Shown here piece after piece: positions 45,181-56,900 of a stretch of DNA of 64,000 nucleotides. The notes under the pieces are model-generated. The model did not search any database and was not told where the DNA came from. It saw only the letters and a program-made list of their open reading frames with translations. Position 1 is the first letter of the stretch. Each line of letters begins with the position of its first letter. Source of the stretch: Phocoena phocoena (lineage: Eukaryota > Chordata > Mammalia > Artiodactyla > Phocoenidae); contig NC_089235.1 in NCBI RefSeq assembly GCF_963924675.1, forward strand, positions 62,306,220-62,370,219. The letters run 5' to 3'. Made by a program: the position numbers and the translations under genes.

Positions 45181-47086
45181 TTAATTTTCTATCTTACTTT
45201 GGAGAGATCTAGAATTTTTATCTCCAAGTCAAAATGACTTGAATGAGCTAAGTTAACAGAATATTTTTATTGTAAACAATTTATAATGGAAAATACCAGT
45301 TTTCATAGCCCTCTTCTAAGTAAGCAAAGAGAAACTGCTCCCTTTCTAAGACCCTGTCTGCAGTGTATCCAAACAATTAAAAAATTTTAAATTAAAAAGT
45401 GAAATAATATCCCCAATAGTTTTGGAAGAAAAAGAAAACTACTTTTCATTTCAGGTAAATTTCCCCATAAAAATTGAGAGAAATAGATTCTTAAAGCTTC
45501 TTAAGACTTTAATTTTCCCTGATTATTTCCAAAGCACAAACTAATTTCTACCCCATGACTTCTTGCATTGTTCTGTTTTAGAACTTTTTAGTGTGGTACA
45601 GAGGGCTGACTCCTAAGTTAGTGGTGGCTTTGTATTTGGTCATTAAAGAAGGGAGATTTGGTGCCCCAAAATGTAATATATAAACTTTGGATTGAGCTGT
45701 ATTGTTTAGCTTACATAATGAGTATCTGAGTATTTCCTTGGCAAATACACTTTTTCCTCATCTGGTAAAAGGATCTAGGTATTCCATGAATGTGAAAAAA
45801 ACCAAGATCCATGATGGTTTTAACTAAATGTGGCCAGTAGGTACAGAGATATATATTAAACTGAGATATATATTAAACATAGTAGTTCAACTATTTCCCC
45901 CCCAGGAAAAAATATATTCAATTTATTTATGAACACTTCTTTATTTTGCTTTTCACTACATAAATTATATTTTAAATTCTGTTTTATTGTCATTTTAATG
46001 TTAGAAAGCAAAGTAGGGATTTGCTGGGCATTTCAAGAAGTTGACATGGACACATATACACACACAATATTCCTGATCTCCAGTCCTAATATGAAAATTC
46101 AGCAAAGTTAAGCCATCCTTTGGGAAGCACAAACTGCAGTAAAAAGCACTGCTGGTAAAGATGCTGACAATACTGTGACATTTTTAAGGATTCTTAAACC
46201 CGTTAAGAATATTCTAGTATTCTGGCTCTGTGTGAATGTAAGTGGTGGTTTTCACCTCATCCAGCACAGACCTGCCCCCTTTATTGCAAAGACAGCTGTT
46301 TGCCCTTCACATCTTGCCCGCAATCACTGTGGGCTAGGACTTTCCCTGAGGGCAAAGCTTAAGGTAGAGCCACTCCAGTCACCAGATGTCCTTTTCTAGA
46401 TCCTTATTCTGAAACTTAATTTAAAAAATCAATTACTTAAATGACTTTTAGGGACAAAATCTTACTGTCACATAGACACGATATGTAAAAAGATTTGAAT
46501 TGGGGGAAATTCTTGGGCTCTTTTCCAATTTTCTTCTTCCACAAACCCTTCCTATTTTAGCAAAGGTCTGTGTACCTTTCTTTCTTAGATTAAATGCATG
46601 GCCCTGCCTTTTCCCTGAATTCAGGAAGCCCATGTTTTCTTCTCTTATGACTGACTTCCTCTAGCATAGACTTACCAGAATGGGAGAGTCGCCTCTCTGC
46701 TTCCTGGCTATCTTCCCATCCCTGTTGACTCTCCTACACGGGTGTTGCTAAGACCTTTCCTGGAAAGAAGCTACAGACTAAAACCCAAAACTGGATGCTT
46801 TTGCACAGACACTACTTTTTAAACTATGCAGAAGACTTGAGTTGCCAAGATGGTGTGAACCTGCCAGTGTTTCGCTATTTCCAGAACATTGACTCCGCTG
46901 CCAGCTGTTACCACATTTTTTTTCCTGGTAAAAATGCATTTAAAAGAATGGTTATAAAAATATGGTTGCTTTAATGGAAACTTTATTGTATTCTTAGCAC
47001 CAAATTATCTGAAAGACTTAAAATAAACTCACTCTTTTAAAAGTTCCAACAGTAACACAGATAATTTTTTGGTCTGTACTTTGCAG
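45181..47086. other. Intronic sequence before the first VWA exon
   Basis: No named repeat recognised over much of 45250-47080. A 17-base tandem duplication (GAGATATATATTAAAC units) lies at about 45848-45881. The stretch 46100-46930 is less AT-rich and apparently free of recognisable repeats, so could hold conserved non-coding sequence; this is inference. The polypyrimidine tract is weak, ending TTTGCAG at 47086. Confidence 0.45.
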
Positions 47087-47089
47087 AAG
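47087..47089 (+). promoter_or_regulatory. COL14A1: NAGNAG tandem splice acceptor
   Basis: CAGAAG at 47084-47089 offers two AG acceptors three bases apart. Use of the first includes an extra glutamate codon (PEEEVK); use of the second gives PEEVK. Both keep the frame, since the shared codon is G plus AA or TG. Confidence 0.75.
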
Positions 47090-47242
47090 TGAAATTTTTC
47101 TGTCAAACTCCAGCTGTTGCTGATATTATAATTCTGGTTGATGGCTCATGGAGTATTGGAAGATTCAACTTCAGACTGGTTCGGTCTTTTTTGGAAAACC
47201 TGGTTACAGCATTCGACGTGGGCTCCGAGAAGACACGAATTG
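47087..47242 (+). CDS. COL14A1: COL14A1 exon: start of VWA domain 1 with MIDAS DxSxS
   Basis: The acceptor region reads TTTGCAGAAG, so splicing may use the first AG (exon start 47087) or the second (47090); the two products differ by one glutamate. It encodes residues 147-199. The start of a von Willebrand A domain is unmistakable: C152 QTP, then the hydrophobic strand IIILV and the metal-ion-dependent adhesion motif D165-G-S-W-S169, followed by the helix [14 protein letters not shown]. The donor GTACAT follows at 47243 after ...TRIG. The MIDAS coordinates a divalent ion in the family. C152 may pair with C336, as the terminal cysteines do in related VWA domains; this is inference. Confidence 0.95.
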
Positions 47243-48162
47243 GTACATCTTCTACCATTAACAGCAGTCTGATGCCAGTGTAAAACCACCAGGAAGCTTC
47301 TTAAGAAATTTCAAAGATTCTTTACCAAATGATTTTCAGAATTACAGGTTTAACAATAGTGATATTCCCAAAAGGGCAAGTTTGCAGCAATAAATATTTA
47401 TTTCTACTAATTTTTGCTAATGACAGTGTCACTCAATTAATTATTGAACACATTTCAATTTTCTGGAAAGCCAAAATCTTCTCTGCCTAATAATAATAAT
47501 AATTTTAAAGTTGTCATTTGTTTAAGCATTTATCAGGTAAAAGTTTTCTTTTTATTTAAAAAAACACAGCTGAATCCAGTGAAATGTTTAACAATTGGGA
47601 AATGTTTTATAGTACAAGATACTCTTTGCCAAGTTAATTCTAGCTGAGATAAAAAGCAAAATAAAAGGTGTAAATCATTGAGCAACCTATCCATTTTATT
47701 ATATAAAGTCTCCTAGTTTCCCTTCTAAATAGCCATAAAGAAAACTCATTCCTTTGGGGAAAAAACCAAAAACAAACACTATAATGTATACAGAAGTCAA
47801 AATATAATGTTGTCCACATGAAGCTGGTATAATGTTATATACCAATGTTACCTCAATAAAAAAAATTAAATAAATCTAGACCTTTTATCTACAAACATGA
47901 TCAGACTTTAAAAAAAAACGCTAAGTACCTGATTGGGTGCTCACTTCTAGATGGCTAGAAAATATATACATTCCTTCAGCTCCCAGCTATGTTGAAAATT
48001 CCTTAAATTGACGTCAAGAACTCATTTTGAAAGTACATAGTGAGGCAGAGAAAAAAATGTTGCAAAGATTAGGCCCTTCGTCATTCCAGTTTCTTGAATG
48101 GTCCACTAGATCTTTGAGTAACCCATCATTTCTGGGTGGGCTTTCTCATCTTTCTTTTCCAG
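47243..48162. other. Short intron between VWA exons
   Basis: 920 bases; no named repeat or gene. A short poly-A stretch (about 47910-47920) is present. Confidence 0.5.
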
Positions 48163-48282
48163 GTCTTGCACAGTATAGTGGCGACCCCAGAATAGAATGG
48201 CACTTGAATGCTTTTAACACAAAAGATGAGGTGATCGAAGCTGTCCGAAATCTACCATACAAGGGAGGAAATACACTAACAG
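48163..48282 (+). CDS. COL14A1: COL14A1 exon: VWA domain 1, central part
   Basis: The acceptor is TTTTCCAG ending at 48162 and the donor is GTATGT from 48283. It encodes residues 199-239: the strand [15 protein letters not shown], the helix [11 protein letters not shown], and the loop YKGGNTLTG carrying the conserved threonines (T236/T238) that provide the second MIDAS element in VWA domains. Phase 1 at both ends. The intron before it is only about 0.9 kb and the one after it 1.5 kb, so the VWA exons cluster, unlike the upstream modules. Confidence 0.95.
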
Positions 48283-48745
48283 GTATGTTTTTGTCTAGTC
48301 CACATTTTTAGCAACATATCTTGCTGAAGAATAGTTTTATTACTTCGTTTTGCCACTTTGCATGTCTTAGCATAGTATTTTTTAACCAAACTAGCATATA
48401 AAGTTCTCAGATGGCTCTTTTCTCCAACCTAGCATTAAGAGTTAAAACCTAGACATCTCATCCCTTTTGCTATATGAATATAATGTCCCAGGAAGGGCTT
48501 GGTTGAACTAGAAGAGAACCGAGCAGTCCCTGACACTGACAGGCTTTAGTAGCTGTCTTAACCTTTGTCAGTTCATTTTTCTTCCTCTTCACCTGTTCTT
48601 CCTCCAGTCATGCTGTCAATTAAATAAAAACAAATTTCTACCAATTTTCAAGGAAGATATTTTCTTTACCCTTATTCTGCAATCAGTAGTTATCACGGAA
48701 ATATTTATGGAGCTTTGGCTCACCAATATTTTTGATAAATTAGTA

Positions 48746-49047
48746 CAATCGGCCCTTAGCATCTGCAGATTCGACCAACCAGGGATCAGAAATATTTGGA
48801 AAAAAATTCCAGAAATTTCCCAAAAGCAAAACTTAAATTTGTCACATGCTGGTAACTATTTACAGGCAATTTACATTGTATTAGGTATTATAAGTAATCT
48901 AGGGATGACTTAAAGTATCTGGGAGGATGCACGTTGGTTGTATTGCAAATACTACTCCATTTTATATGAGGGACATGAGTATCCATGGATTTGAGTATCA
49001 CAGGGCGTCCTAGAACTAATCGCCCTGTGGATACCAAGGAACGACTG
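48746..49047. mobile_element. Tigger/mariner-type non-autonomous DNA transposon (302 bp)
   Basis: A terminal inverted repeat of about 24 bases with mismatches: left CAATCGGCCCTTAGCATCTG and right, complemented, CAGTCGTTCCTTGGTATCCA. Flanking TA dinucleotides (48744-48745 and 49048-49049) are the TA target duplication of mariner-like elements. The interior 'ttacattgtattaggtatta' and 'agtaatctagggatgactta' match a common mammalian Tigger-derived family. No transposase frame. Confidence 0.85.
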
Positions 49048-49822
49048 TAATGTAAAAATATTTAGATTACAATTATCCACGACCCCACCACAAAGAGTTA
49101 TCACAGGTTTCAACCCTAATACATGCCATTTCCCTCTGTGGGCCCACAATGTGGATGCTCAGTTTACATAATAGAGATGCTGTCATTGAATTTTAAGTAA
49201 ACCACTGAAATCCTGATAATTGCTTTGCCAATTGAAGGTTTCATCTAACAAGTTTTTTGTTAATACAACAAAACTTTATTAAGCACAAATCCTGTAACAA
49301 TATTTGGTATTTATTTTTTCTGGGTGAAAAGTGTCACACTCAAAATGCAGGAGTTCAACTATCGTTTTAGATCTGCCCCTTCTACCTCTATAAAACAGAG
49401 AAAGAGAATTTGTGGGTTTTTTTAGATCATCATGAACAAAATTGAAAATGTAGTGATGACATTTGGGACATTTGCTTCTGTATGGGTATTCTTGCTTCAT
49501 CCTTAATTATAAAGGTTTAGATTTTCTTGTACACAGATCTGTCAATATACATTTGATATGAATTCAGTGTTCTTTATGAATGTTAGTTTCTGAAATGATG
49601 CACTATTCAGCTATTTTTTATTACCTCTGTTTTGGTGGATTTTAGTTTTTCATCGGATCTGTCAAAGAATAGTTTATTGTAAAAATGAAGACGAAAGTGC
49701 ACATCTAATAAAAACTCTTTTAACGTTCTAAGTTACTCATCTTGTGGTTACATTTTGCAGAATTGGAAGGCTTTTTATTAGAGATGGTTGGTTTGTATTT
49801 GTTTTTTCTTGTTTTCTCCTAG
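49048..49822. other. Intron sequence before exon at 49823
   Basis: No exon, RNA gene or named repeat recognised. The stretch at 49720-49740 resembles an A/T-rich unit of no clear type. Confidence 0.4.
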
Positions 49823-49987
49823 GTCTTGCTTTGAACTACGTCTTTGAAAACAGCTTTAAACCAGAAGCGGGAGCGAGGACTGGAGTGTCCAAAATTGGCA
49901 TTTTAATCACAGATGGAAAATCCCAAGATGATATCATTCCACCATCCAGAAACCTTCGTGAATCTGGTGTAGAACTGTTTGCCATAG
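49823..49987 (+). CDS. COL14A1: COL14A1 exon: VWA domain 1, ITDGKSQDD segment
   Basis: The acceptor is TTCTCCTAG ending at 49822 and the donor GTATTT begins at 49988. It encodes residues 239-294: [11 protein letters not shown], then the hydrophobic strand [14 protein letters not shown]269 is the third conserved MIDAS position. The helix [13 protein letters not shown] leads into the next exon. The exon is 165 bases, phase 1 to phase 1. The motif order ([21 protein letters not shown]) is complete across the three exons, so the metal site looks intact. Confidence 0.95.
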
Positions 49988-50106
49988 GTATTTGTTAATT
50001 ATGGTCCTGTTTCAACAATGGGCACACACACACAACCACTTAAAACTATATATGATGCAAAATACGCTCCACTGAAAGCCAGGAGACCTGAACACTTCCA
50101 AATCTT

Positions 50107-50385
50107 TTTTTTTTTTTATTGAAGTATAGTTGATTTACAATGTTGTGTTAGTTCCTGCTGTACAGCAAAGTGAATCAGTTATACATGTACATATATCCAC
50201 TCTTTTTTAGATTCTTTTCCCATATAGGTCATTACAGAGTATTGAGTAGAGTTCCCTGTGCTACACAGTAGGTCCTTATTAATTACCTATATTATAGATA
50301 GTAGTGTGTATATGTCAATCCCAATCTCCCAATTTATCCCTCCTCCTCCCCCTGGCCTTTTTCCCCCTTAGCTCTAGTCATAGCC
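50107..50385 (-). mobile_element. L1 3'-UTR fragment
   Basis: A poly-T start (50107-50118) then antisense 3'-UTR sequence of a cetartiodactyl L1 ('tgaagtatagttgatttaca', 'gtatatgtcaatcccaatct'). 5'-truncated. No clear target duplication. Confidence 0.88.
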
Positions 50386-50844
50386 AGTCATTTGATCTGA
50401 GCCCAACTTCCTTACATTAAAAATGGAAGTGATGGAACTGATGGATCTTATGGTGTGAGGATCTCTAGGTGAGACACCACACACAAAATGTTGTGAAAAC
50501 CATAAAGTGCAAAGGTTAGGTACATATTTGTTACCATTTAATTAGTTAAGACTTTACTCTTTACTATCACTTTATAGCTATCTCTTCTCTGATAGTGTAG
50601 AGAGAAACCAATTTATCATTTTCAAGAAATTAAGGTCTTGTAGTTAAGAAAGCAAAGAATTATAGATATGCAGTATTATTTATTTGAAAATAACCCTTTA
50701 TAAGGTATCGGTTTGTGGGAAGAATATGTATGACACACACTCAGAATAACTGCAAAATATTTAGTTGATGCAGTTTTGCTCTTGATTAAATTATTTACAT
50801 TTTCTTTGGCGATAGGAAGGCCTTCTATTTAGTAGAGACTGACC

Positions 50845-50868
50845 AAAAAAAAAAAAAAAAAAAAAAAA
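50845..50868. repeat. Poly-A run (24 bases)
   Basis: Twenty-four consecutive A residues. No retroelement body was recognised to its left, so it is either an orphan tail or simple expansion. Confidence 0.97.
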
Positions 50869-50919
50869 TAGAGACAATTCCTCTGACTGATTGCTAGATT
50901 TGTTACTCAAAATGTGGTT

Positions 50920-51025
50920 TATAGAATGTTTCATTCGAGAAGTATTTGCTTCTTTGCTGGGTGGCAGACATTTTGGTGGGTGCTGGAGCATAAATATGAA
51001 CAAGGCAAAATCCTTACAAAACAAA
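50920..51025 (+). mobile_element. L2 LINE 3' fragment
   Basis: 'ttgctgggtggcagacattt' then 'tgggtgctggagcataaata' and 'tgaacaaggcaaaatcctta' follow the L2 3' order. Diverged. Confidence 0.6.
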
Positions 51026-51847
51026 TTCCATCCAAGTCATGATTACCATTTCCTCACTTTTCCGTGCTCTTTACAACAGACTGTTTTGTTTGGAAAGGTG
51101 AGAGAGATTTGGGGTTTATCTTCTCTAGAATATTCTTAACTGATCCAAACTTGTTGGTTTTAACTAAATGCCATGAAAAGTATTATTGACATTAAGCTCA
51201 TTGCTTCAGCATGCACTGTTATTTTGCTATTGTGGACACAGATCCAGCTATGCATTTTAAAAGTTATTGTAGAGGTCCGTCAGACAAGGAACATTAGAGA
51301 GATTGATTTAATTTTTATTTCTTATTTTGCTATCCTTTTGTTCAACAAAGAAAATCCCTGCAGAAGACTTACGCTAATAAGGGATTAATTTATGTGTTTA
51401 CTCTCCGTTCTGTGGTCTCATTAACGATGAATGGATGAGTTTAAGTGAACTCATTCAGATGTGATTTGGACTTTTTCTCTGGGAATTACCTGAAAATCAG
51501 TAGTATTTATCATCTTATAACCCCCTAAAGCAAATAGTTCAGAAATAACCGATGCTTTGTTACTCAATCTGTTGAGGTTGGCAGATAAATTAAATGGCAC
51601 AGCTGGCACCTAAGAAGTAATTAATGTTGCCCCAGGTAATCTCTCTTCCTTGCTTCCATAGTACCCCTTTTTAACATCCTTAGATAATTGCAATGACTGG
51701 GATTTTTAAAGAAATGCTCCTTGTTTACTGAAGCCTGGGGAAGAGAAATCTACCTTTATACCCATGAAACCGAATCCTGTGCCTCCCTTTTTCTATTTCT
51801 AATTTCACTGGTAAATATTTACTCATTTTAATGTGTAATCTTCTGAG
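51026..51847. other. Intronic sequence without recognised feature
   Basis: No exon or named repeat recognised. Confidence 0.4.
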
Positions 51848-52098
51848 AGGCAGCTTGAGATAGTAGTTAAGAGCATATGACTTTGGATCTAGACTGCCTG
51901 GGTGAAACCCCAGCTGTATGCTTACTGGTTGTGCTTCCTTGAGCAAATGAATCAACCTCTCTGTGCCACAGCTTAGTCATCTGTAAAATGGGAGAAACAG
52001 TAATGCCAAACTCATAGGATTGGTTGTGAAGATTAAATGTGTTAATATATAGAAAACATTGAAGTGCTTGGGGCATAGTAAGCATACTCTAATTGTTA
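51848..52098 (+). mobile_element. MIR SINE, long
   Basis: A long MIR in good order: 'agtagttaagagcatatgac', 'tctagactgcctgggtgaaa', 'tccttgagcaaatgaatcaa', 'gtcatctgtaaaatgggaga', 'ttgtgaagattaaatgtgtt' and 'cttggggcatagtaagc'. Confidence 0.85.
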
Positions 52099-52334
52099 GT
52101 ATCCATGGCTAAGATAGACTAGAAAATTCCAAGAGGGCCAAGGATTTTCTGTCTCAATTTAAGTAAACTAATTTTATAAAAATTTAAACCTGAAGTTCGG
52201 ATAGTGTAGAGTACTGGTTTAATTGCTATTGCTTCTGCAATATTTATGAAAGACAGAAGTTAGTTTCATCAATACATCTTCCTTTAAGATGTACTGAACA
52301 AAGTTAAGACTTAATCATTTAAAAATGATTTTGA

Positions 52335-52470
52335 GGGAATTCCCCGGTGGTCCAGTGGTTAGGACAAGCCCTTCCACTGCAGGGAGTACAGGTTCAATCC
52401 TTGGTTGGGGAACTAAGATCCCACATGCCGAGCGGTGAGGCCAAAAAATCATAAAAATTCAAAAATAAAA
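52335..52470 (+). mobile_element. Short CHR-type SINE (CHRS-like)
   Basis: The head GGAATTCCCCGGTGGTCCAG, then GGTTCAATCCTTGGTTGGGG and AAGATCCCACATGCCG, ending in an A-rich tail. Bounded by TAAAAATGATTTTGA (52320-52334) and TAAAAATGACTTTGA (52471-52485), a 15-base target duplication with one mismatch. Confidence 0.92.
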
Positions 52471-52643
52471 TAAAAATGACTTTGAAAGTGAATTTAAAAA
52501 ACAATCTGACATGAGATGTGCCTCTTTAAAGTACAGGTGCTTTGGTTGCGGTGGAGACTGATGGGTGCAGGTCGGGGTCACTGCAGTTGCTTTTTCAAAT
52601 GGGGCATGACCGTCATGACCCTCCCTGTTGTCCTCAATGCCAG

Positions 52644-52805
52644 GGGTGAAAAACGCAGATGAGAATGAATTGCAGGAGATCGCCTCTGAACCAGACAACA
52701 CTCATGTGTACAATGTCGCCGAATTTGACCTGATGCATACAGTTGTGGAGAGTCTGACGAGGACTGTCTGCTCCAGGGTGGAAGAACAGGACAGGGAGAT
52801 CAAAG
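52644..52805 (+). CDS. COL14A1: COL14A1 exon: end of VWA domain 1
   Basis: The acceptor is CAATGCCAG ending at 52643 and the donor GTACAA begins at 52806. It encodes residues 294-347: [17 protein letters not shown], the strand HVYNVAEF and the C-terminal helix [20 protein letters not shown], closing the VWA fold. C336 is the likely disulphide partner of C152. The exon ends after ...DREIK with one base of the next codon, which should open FN3 domain 2. That next exon was looked for and not found before 64000, because the remaining sequence is almost entirely L1. Confidence 0.95.
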
Positions 52806-53269
52806 GTACAATGAATGACAGAGCATGGTTACTCTGCTCATAGGGGTATTACTCTGGGCAAAAATCTATCATGGATTATGAAAATTCTTATGATTTTTCA
52901 CATCGACTTAGTAAACAGTCCTTTGTGCTCTCAAGACAGGGATCATCAGAGTAGAAAAGGGAGTATATTGGTAGGTTCCATGGGCTTGTGGGAGGGATAC
53001 TTTAAATTACTAGATAATATCTCCATGGTGTTGCATTTAGACCATCATGTTTGCTTTTTAATTAAATGTTGGATTTTGAGATCATTGAGCATTCACATGA
53101 ATTTGTAAGAAATAATGTAGAAAGAGATCATGTATATTTTACCTGTTTCCTTCAATGGTAACGTATTACAAAACTACAGTACGATATCAGAGTCAGGAAA
53201 GTGACGTTCATACAGACAAGATACAGAACATTCACGTCACCACGAGGACCACTTCTGTTATCCTTCTAT
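52806..53269. other. Intron start after the VWA-ending exon
   Basis: Nothing recognised beyond the donor at 52806. No sign of the next FN3 exon. Confidence 0.4.
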
Positions 53270-53960
53270 AGCCACATTCCTTCCCTCCTCCAACGTCTTC
53301 CTAACCCCTGGCAACCACTAATCTGTTCTCCATCTCAAAATACTTTTCATTTTGGAAATGTTATATAAATGGAATTATAAAGTATGTCTATGAGGACTGG
53401 CTTTTTTCACTCAGGGTTATTCCCTGGAGATTCATCAAAGTAGTTGCATGTATCAGTAGCTCTTTCCTTTTTCTTGCTGCATTGTATTCCACAGTATGGA
53501 TGTACCACACTTTGTTTAACAATTCACACATTGATAAACATCTGCGTTCTTTCCACTTTTTGGCTGTTACCAAAAAGGCTGCTATGAACATTCATGTATA
53601 GGTTCTTCTGTGAACATAAGTTTTCATTTCTCTGGAATAATGCCCAGAAGTGCAACTGCTTCATCATGTTGTAATCGCATAAGTAGCTTAGTTTTAATTA
53701 AGAGGCTGCCAAACAATTTTCCAGGATGGCTGTTGCATTCTACATTCCCACCAGCAATGTATAAGTGATCCAGTTTCTATGCATTGTCACTAACATTTGT
53801 TGTTACTATATTTTATTTCGGTCATTCTGATAGGTGTGGAGTGCTATCTCATTGTGGTATTAATTTTCATTTTCCTGATAGCTAATGAAGTTGAACACCT
53901 TTTCACATGCTTATTTGCATTTGTATATCCTCTTTGATGAAACATCTGTTCATATCTTTT
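53270..53960 (-). mobile_element. Ancient L1 (3' part), interrupted by younger L1
   Basis: Antisense L1M-type 3' UTR and ORF2 end ('ctggcaaccactaatctgtt', 'ttgtattccacagtatggat', 'ttttcatttctctggaataa'). It stops where copy 3 begins and continues at 60439. Confidence 0.85.
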
Positions 53961-53972
53961 GCCTGTTTTCTA

Positions 53973-56900
53973 TTTTTTTTAATTTTTATTTTATTCGTTT
54001 ATTTATTTTAACATCTTTATTGGAGTATAATTGCTTTACCATGGTGTGTTAGTTTCTGCTTTATAACAAAGTGAATCAGCTATACATATACATATATCCC
54101 CATATCTCCTCCCTCTTGCGTCTCCCTCCCTCCCATCCTATCCCACCCCTCTAGGTGGTCACAAAGCACTAAGCTGATCTCCCTGTGCTATGCAGCTGCT
54201 TCCCACTAGCTATCTATTTTACATTTGGTAGTGTATATATGTCCATGTCACTCTCTCACTTCGTTCCAGCTTACCTCTCCACCTCCCCATGTCCTCAAGT
54301 CCATTCTCTACTTCAGCATCTTTATTCCTGTCCTACCCCTAGTTTCTTCAGAACCTTTTTGGTTTTTTTTTAGATTCCATATATATGTGTTAGCATACGG
54401 TATTTGTTTTTCTCTTTCTGAATTACTTCACTCTGTATGACAGACTCTAGGTCCAACCACCTCACTACAAATAACACAATTTCACTTCTTTTTAACGCTG
54501 AGTAATAATACTCCATTGTCTATATGTGCCACATCTTCTTTATCCATTTATCTCTGGATGGACACTTAGGTTGCTTCCATGTCCTGGCTATTGTAAATAG
54601 TGCTTCAATGAACAAGGTGGTACATGACTCTTTTTGAATTATGGTTTTCTCAGGGTATATGCCCAGTACTGGGATTACGGGGTCATATGGTAGTTCTGTT
54701 TTTAGATTTTTAAGGAACCTCCATACTATTCTTCATAGTGACTGTATCAATTCACATTTCCACCAACAGTGCAAGAGGGTTCCCTTTTCTCCACACCCTC
54801 TTCTGCATTTTTGTTGGTAGATTTTTAAAAAATGGCCATTCTGACTGGTGTGAGGTGATACCACTTGTGGTTTTGATTTGCATTTCTCTAATGATTAGTG
54901 ATGTTGAGCATCCTTTAATGTATTTCTTGGCAGTCTGTATATCTTCTTTGGAGAAATGTCTATTTAGGTCTTCTGCCCATTTTTGGATTGGGTTGTTTGG
55001 TTTTTTTTGATATTGAGCTGCATGAGCTGCTTGTATATTTTGGAGATTAATCCTTTGTCACTTGCTTCGTTTGCAAATATTTTCTCCCATTCTGAAGGTT
55101 GTCTTTTCGTCCTGTTTATGGTTTTCTTTGCTGTGCAAAAGCTTTCAAGTTTCATCAGGTCCCATTTGTATATCTTTGTTTTTATTTTCCTTACTCTAGG
55201 AGGTGGGTCAAAAAGGATCTTGCTGTGATTTATGTCATAGAGTGTTCTGCCTATGTTTTCCTCTAAGAGGTTTATAGTGTCTGGGCTTACATTTAGGTCT
55301 TTAATCCATTTTGAGTTTATTTCTGTGTATGGTGTTAGGGAGTGTTCTAATTTCACTGTTTAGAAATTAATTTAGCTGTCCAGTTTTCCCAGCATCACTT
55401 ATTGAAGAGGCTGTATTTTCTCCATTGTATATTCTAGCCTCCTTTATCAAAGATAAGGTGACCACATGCACATCTGTTTATCTCTGGGCTTTCTATCCTG
55501 TTCCACTGATTTATATTTCTGTTTTTGTGCCAGTACCATACTGTCTTGATTAATGTAGCTTTGTAGTATAGTCTGAAGTTAGGGAACCTGATTCCTACAG
55601 CTCCGTTTCTATTTCTCAAGATTGCTTTGGCTATTTGGGGTCTTTTGTGCTTCCATAGAAATTGTGAAATTTTTTGTTCTAGTTCTGTGAAATATGCCAT
55701 TGGTAGTTTGATAGGGATTGCATGGAATCTGTAGATTGCTTTCGGTAGTATAGTCATTTTCACAATGTTGACTCTTCCAATCCAAGAACATGGTATATCT
55801 GTCCATCTGTTTGTGTCATCTTTAATTTCTTTAATCAGTGTGTTATAGTTTTCTGCATACAGGTCTTTGTCTCCTTAGGTTGGTTTATTCCTAGGTACTT
55901 TATTCTTTTTGTTGCAGTGGTAAATGGGAGTGTTTCCTTAATTTCTCTTTCAGATTTTTCATCATTAGTGTACAGGAATGCAAGAGATTCCTGTGTATTA
56001 CTTTTGTATCCTGCTACTTTACCATATTCATTGATTAGCTCTAGTAGTTTTCTGATGCATCTTTAGGATTCTCTATATATAGTGTCATGTCATCTGCAAA
56101 CAGTGACAGTTTTACTTCTTCTTTTCCAATTTGGATTCCTTTTATTTCTTTTTCTTCTCTGAGTGCTGTGGCTAAAACTTCCAAAACTATGTTGAATAAT
56201 ATTGGTGAGAGTGGGCAACCTTGTCTTCTTCCTGATCTTAGTGGAAATGGTTTCAGTTTTTCACCACTGAGAACGATGTTGGCTGTGGGTTTGTCATATA
56301 TGGCCTTTATTATGTTGAGGTAAGTTCCCTCTCTGCCTACTTTCTAGAGGGTTTTTATCATAAATGGGTGTTGAATTTTGTCTAAAGCTTTTTCTGCATC
56401 TAGTGATATGATCATATGGTTTTTATCTTTCAATTTGTTAATATGGTGTATCACATTGATTGATTTGCTTATTTTGAAGAATCCTTGCATTCCTGGGGTA
56501 CACCCCACTTAATCATGGTGTGTGATCCTTTTAATGTGCTGTTGGGTTCTGCTTGCTACTTGAGGATATTTGCATCCATGTTCATCAGTGATATTGGCCT
56601 GTAGTTTTCTATTTTTTTGTTGCATCTTTGTCTGCTTTTGGTATCAGGGTGATGGTGGCCTTGTAGAATGAGTTTGGGAGTGTTCCTCCCTCTGCTATAT
56701 TTTGGAAGTTTGAGAAGGATAGGTGTTAGCTCTTCTCTAAATGTTTGATAGAATTTGCCTGTGAAGCAATCTGGTCCTGGGCTTTTGTTTGTTGGAAGAT
56801 TTTTAATCACAGTCTCAATTACAGTGCTTGTGATTGGTCTGTTTACATTTGCTATTTCTTCCTTTTTCAGTCTCGGAAAGTTGTGCTTTTCTATGAATTT

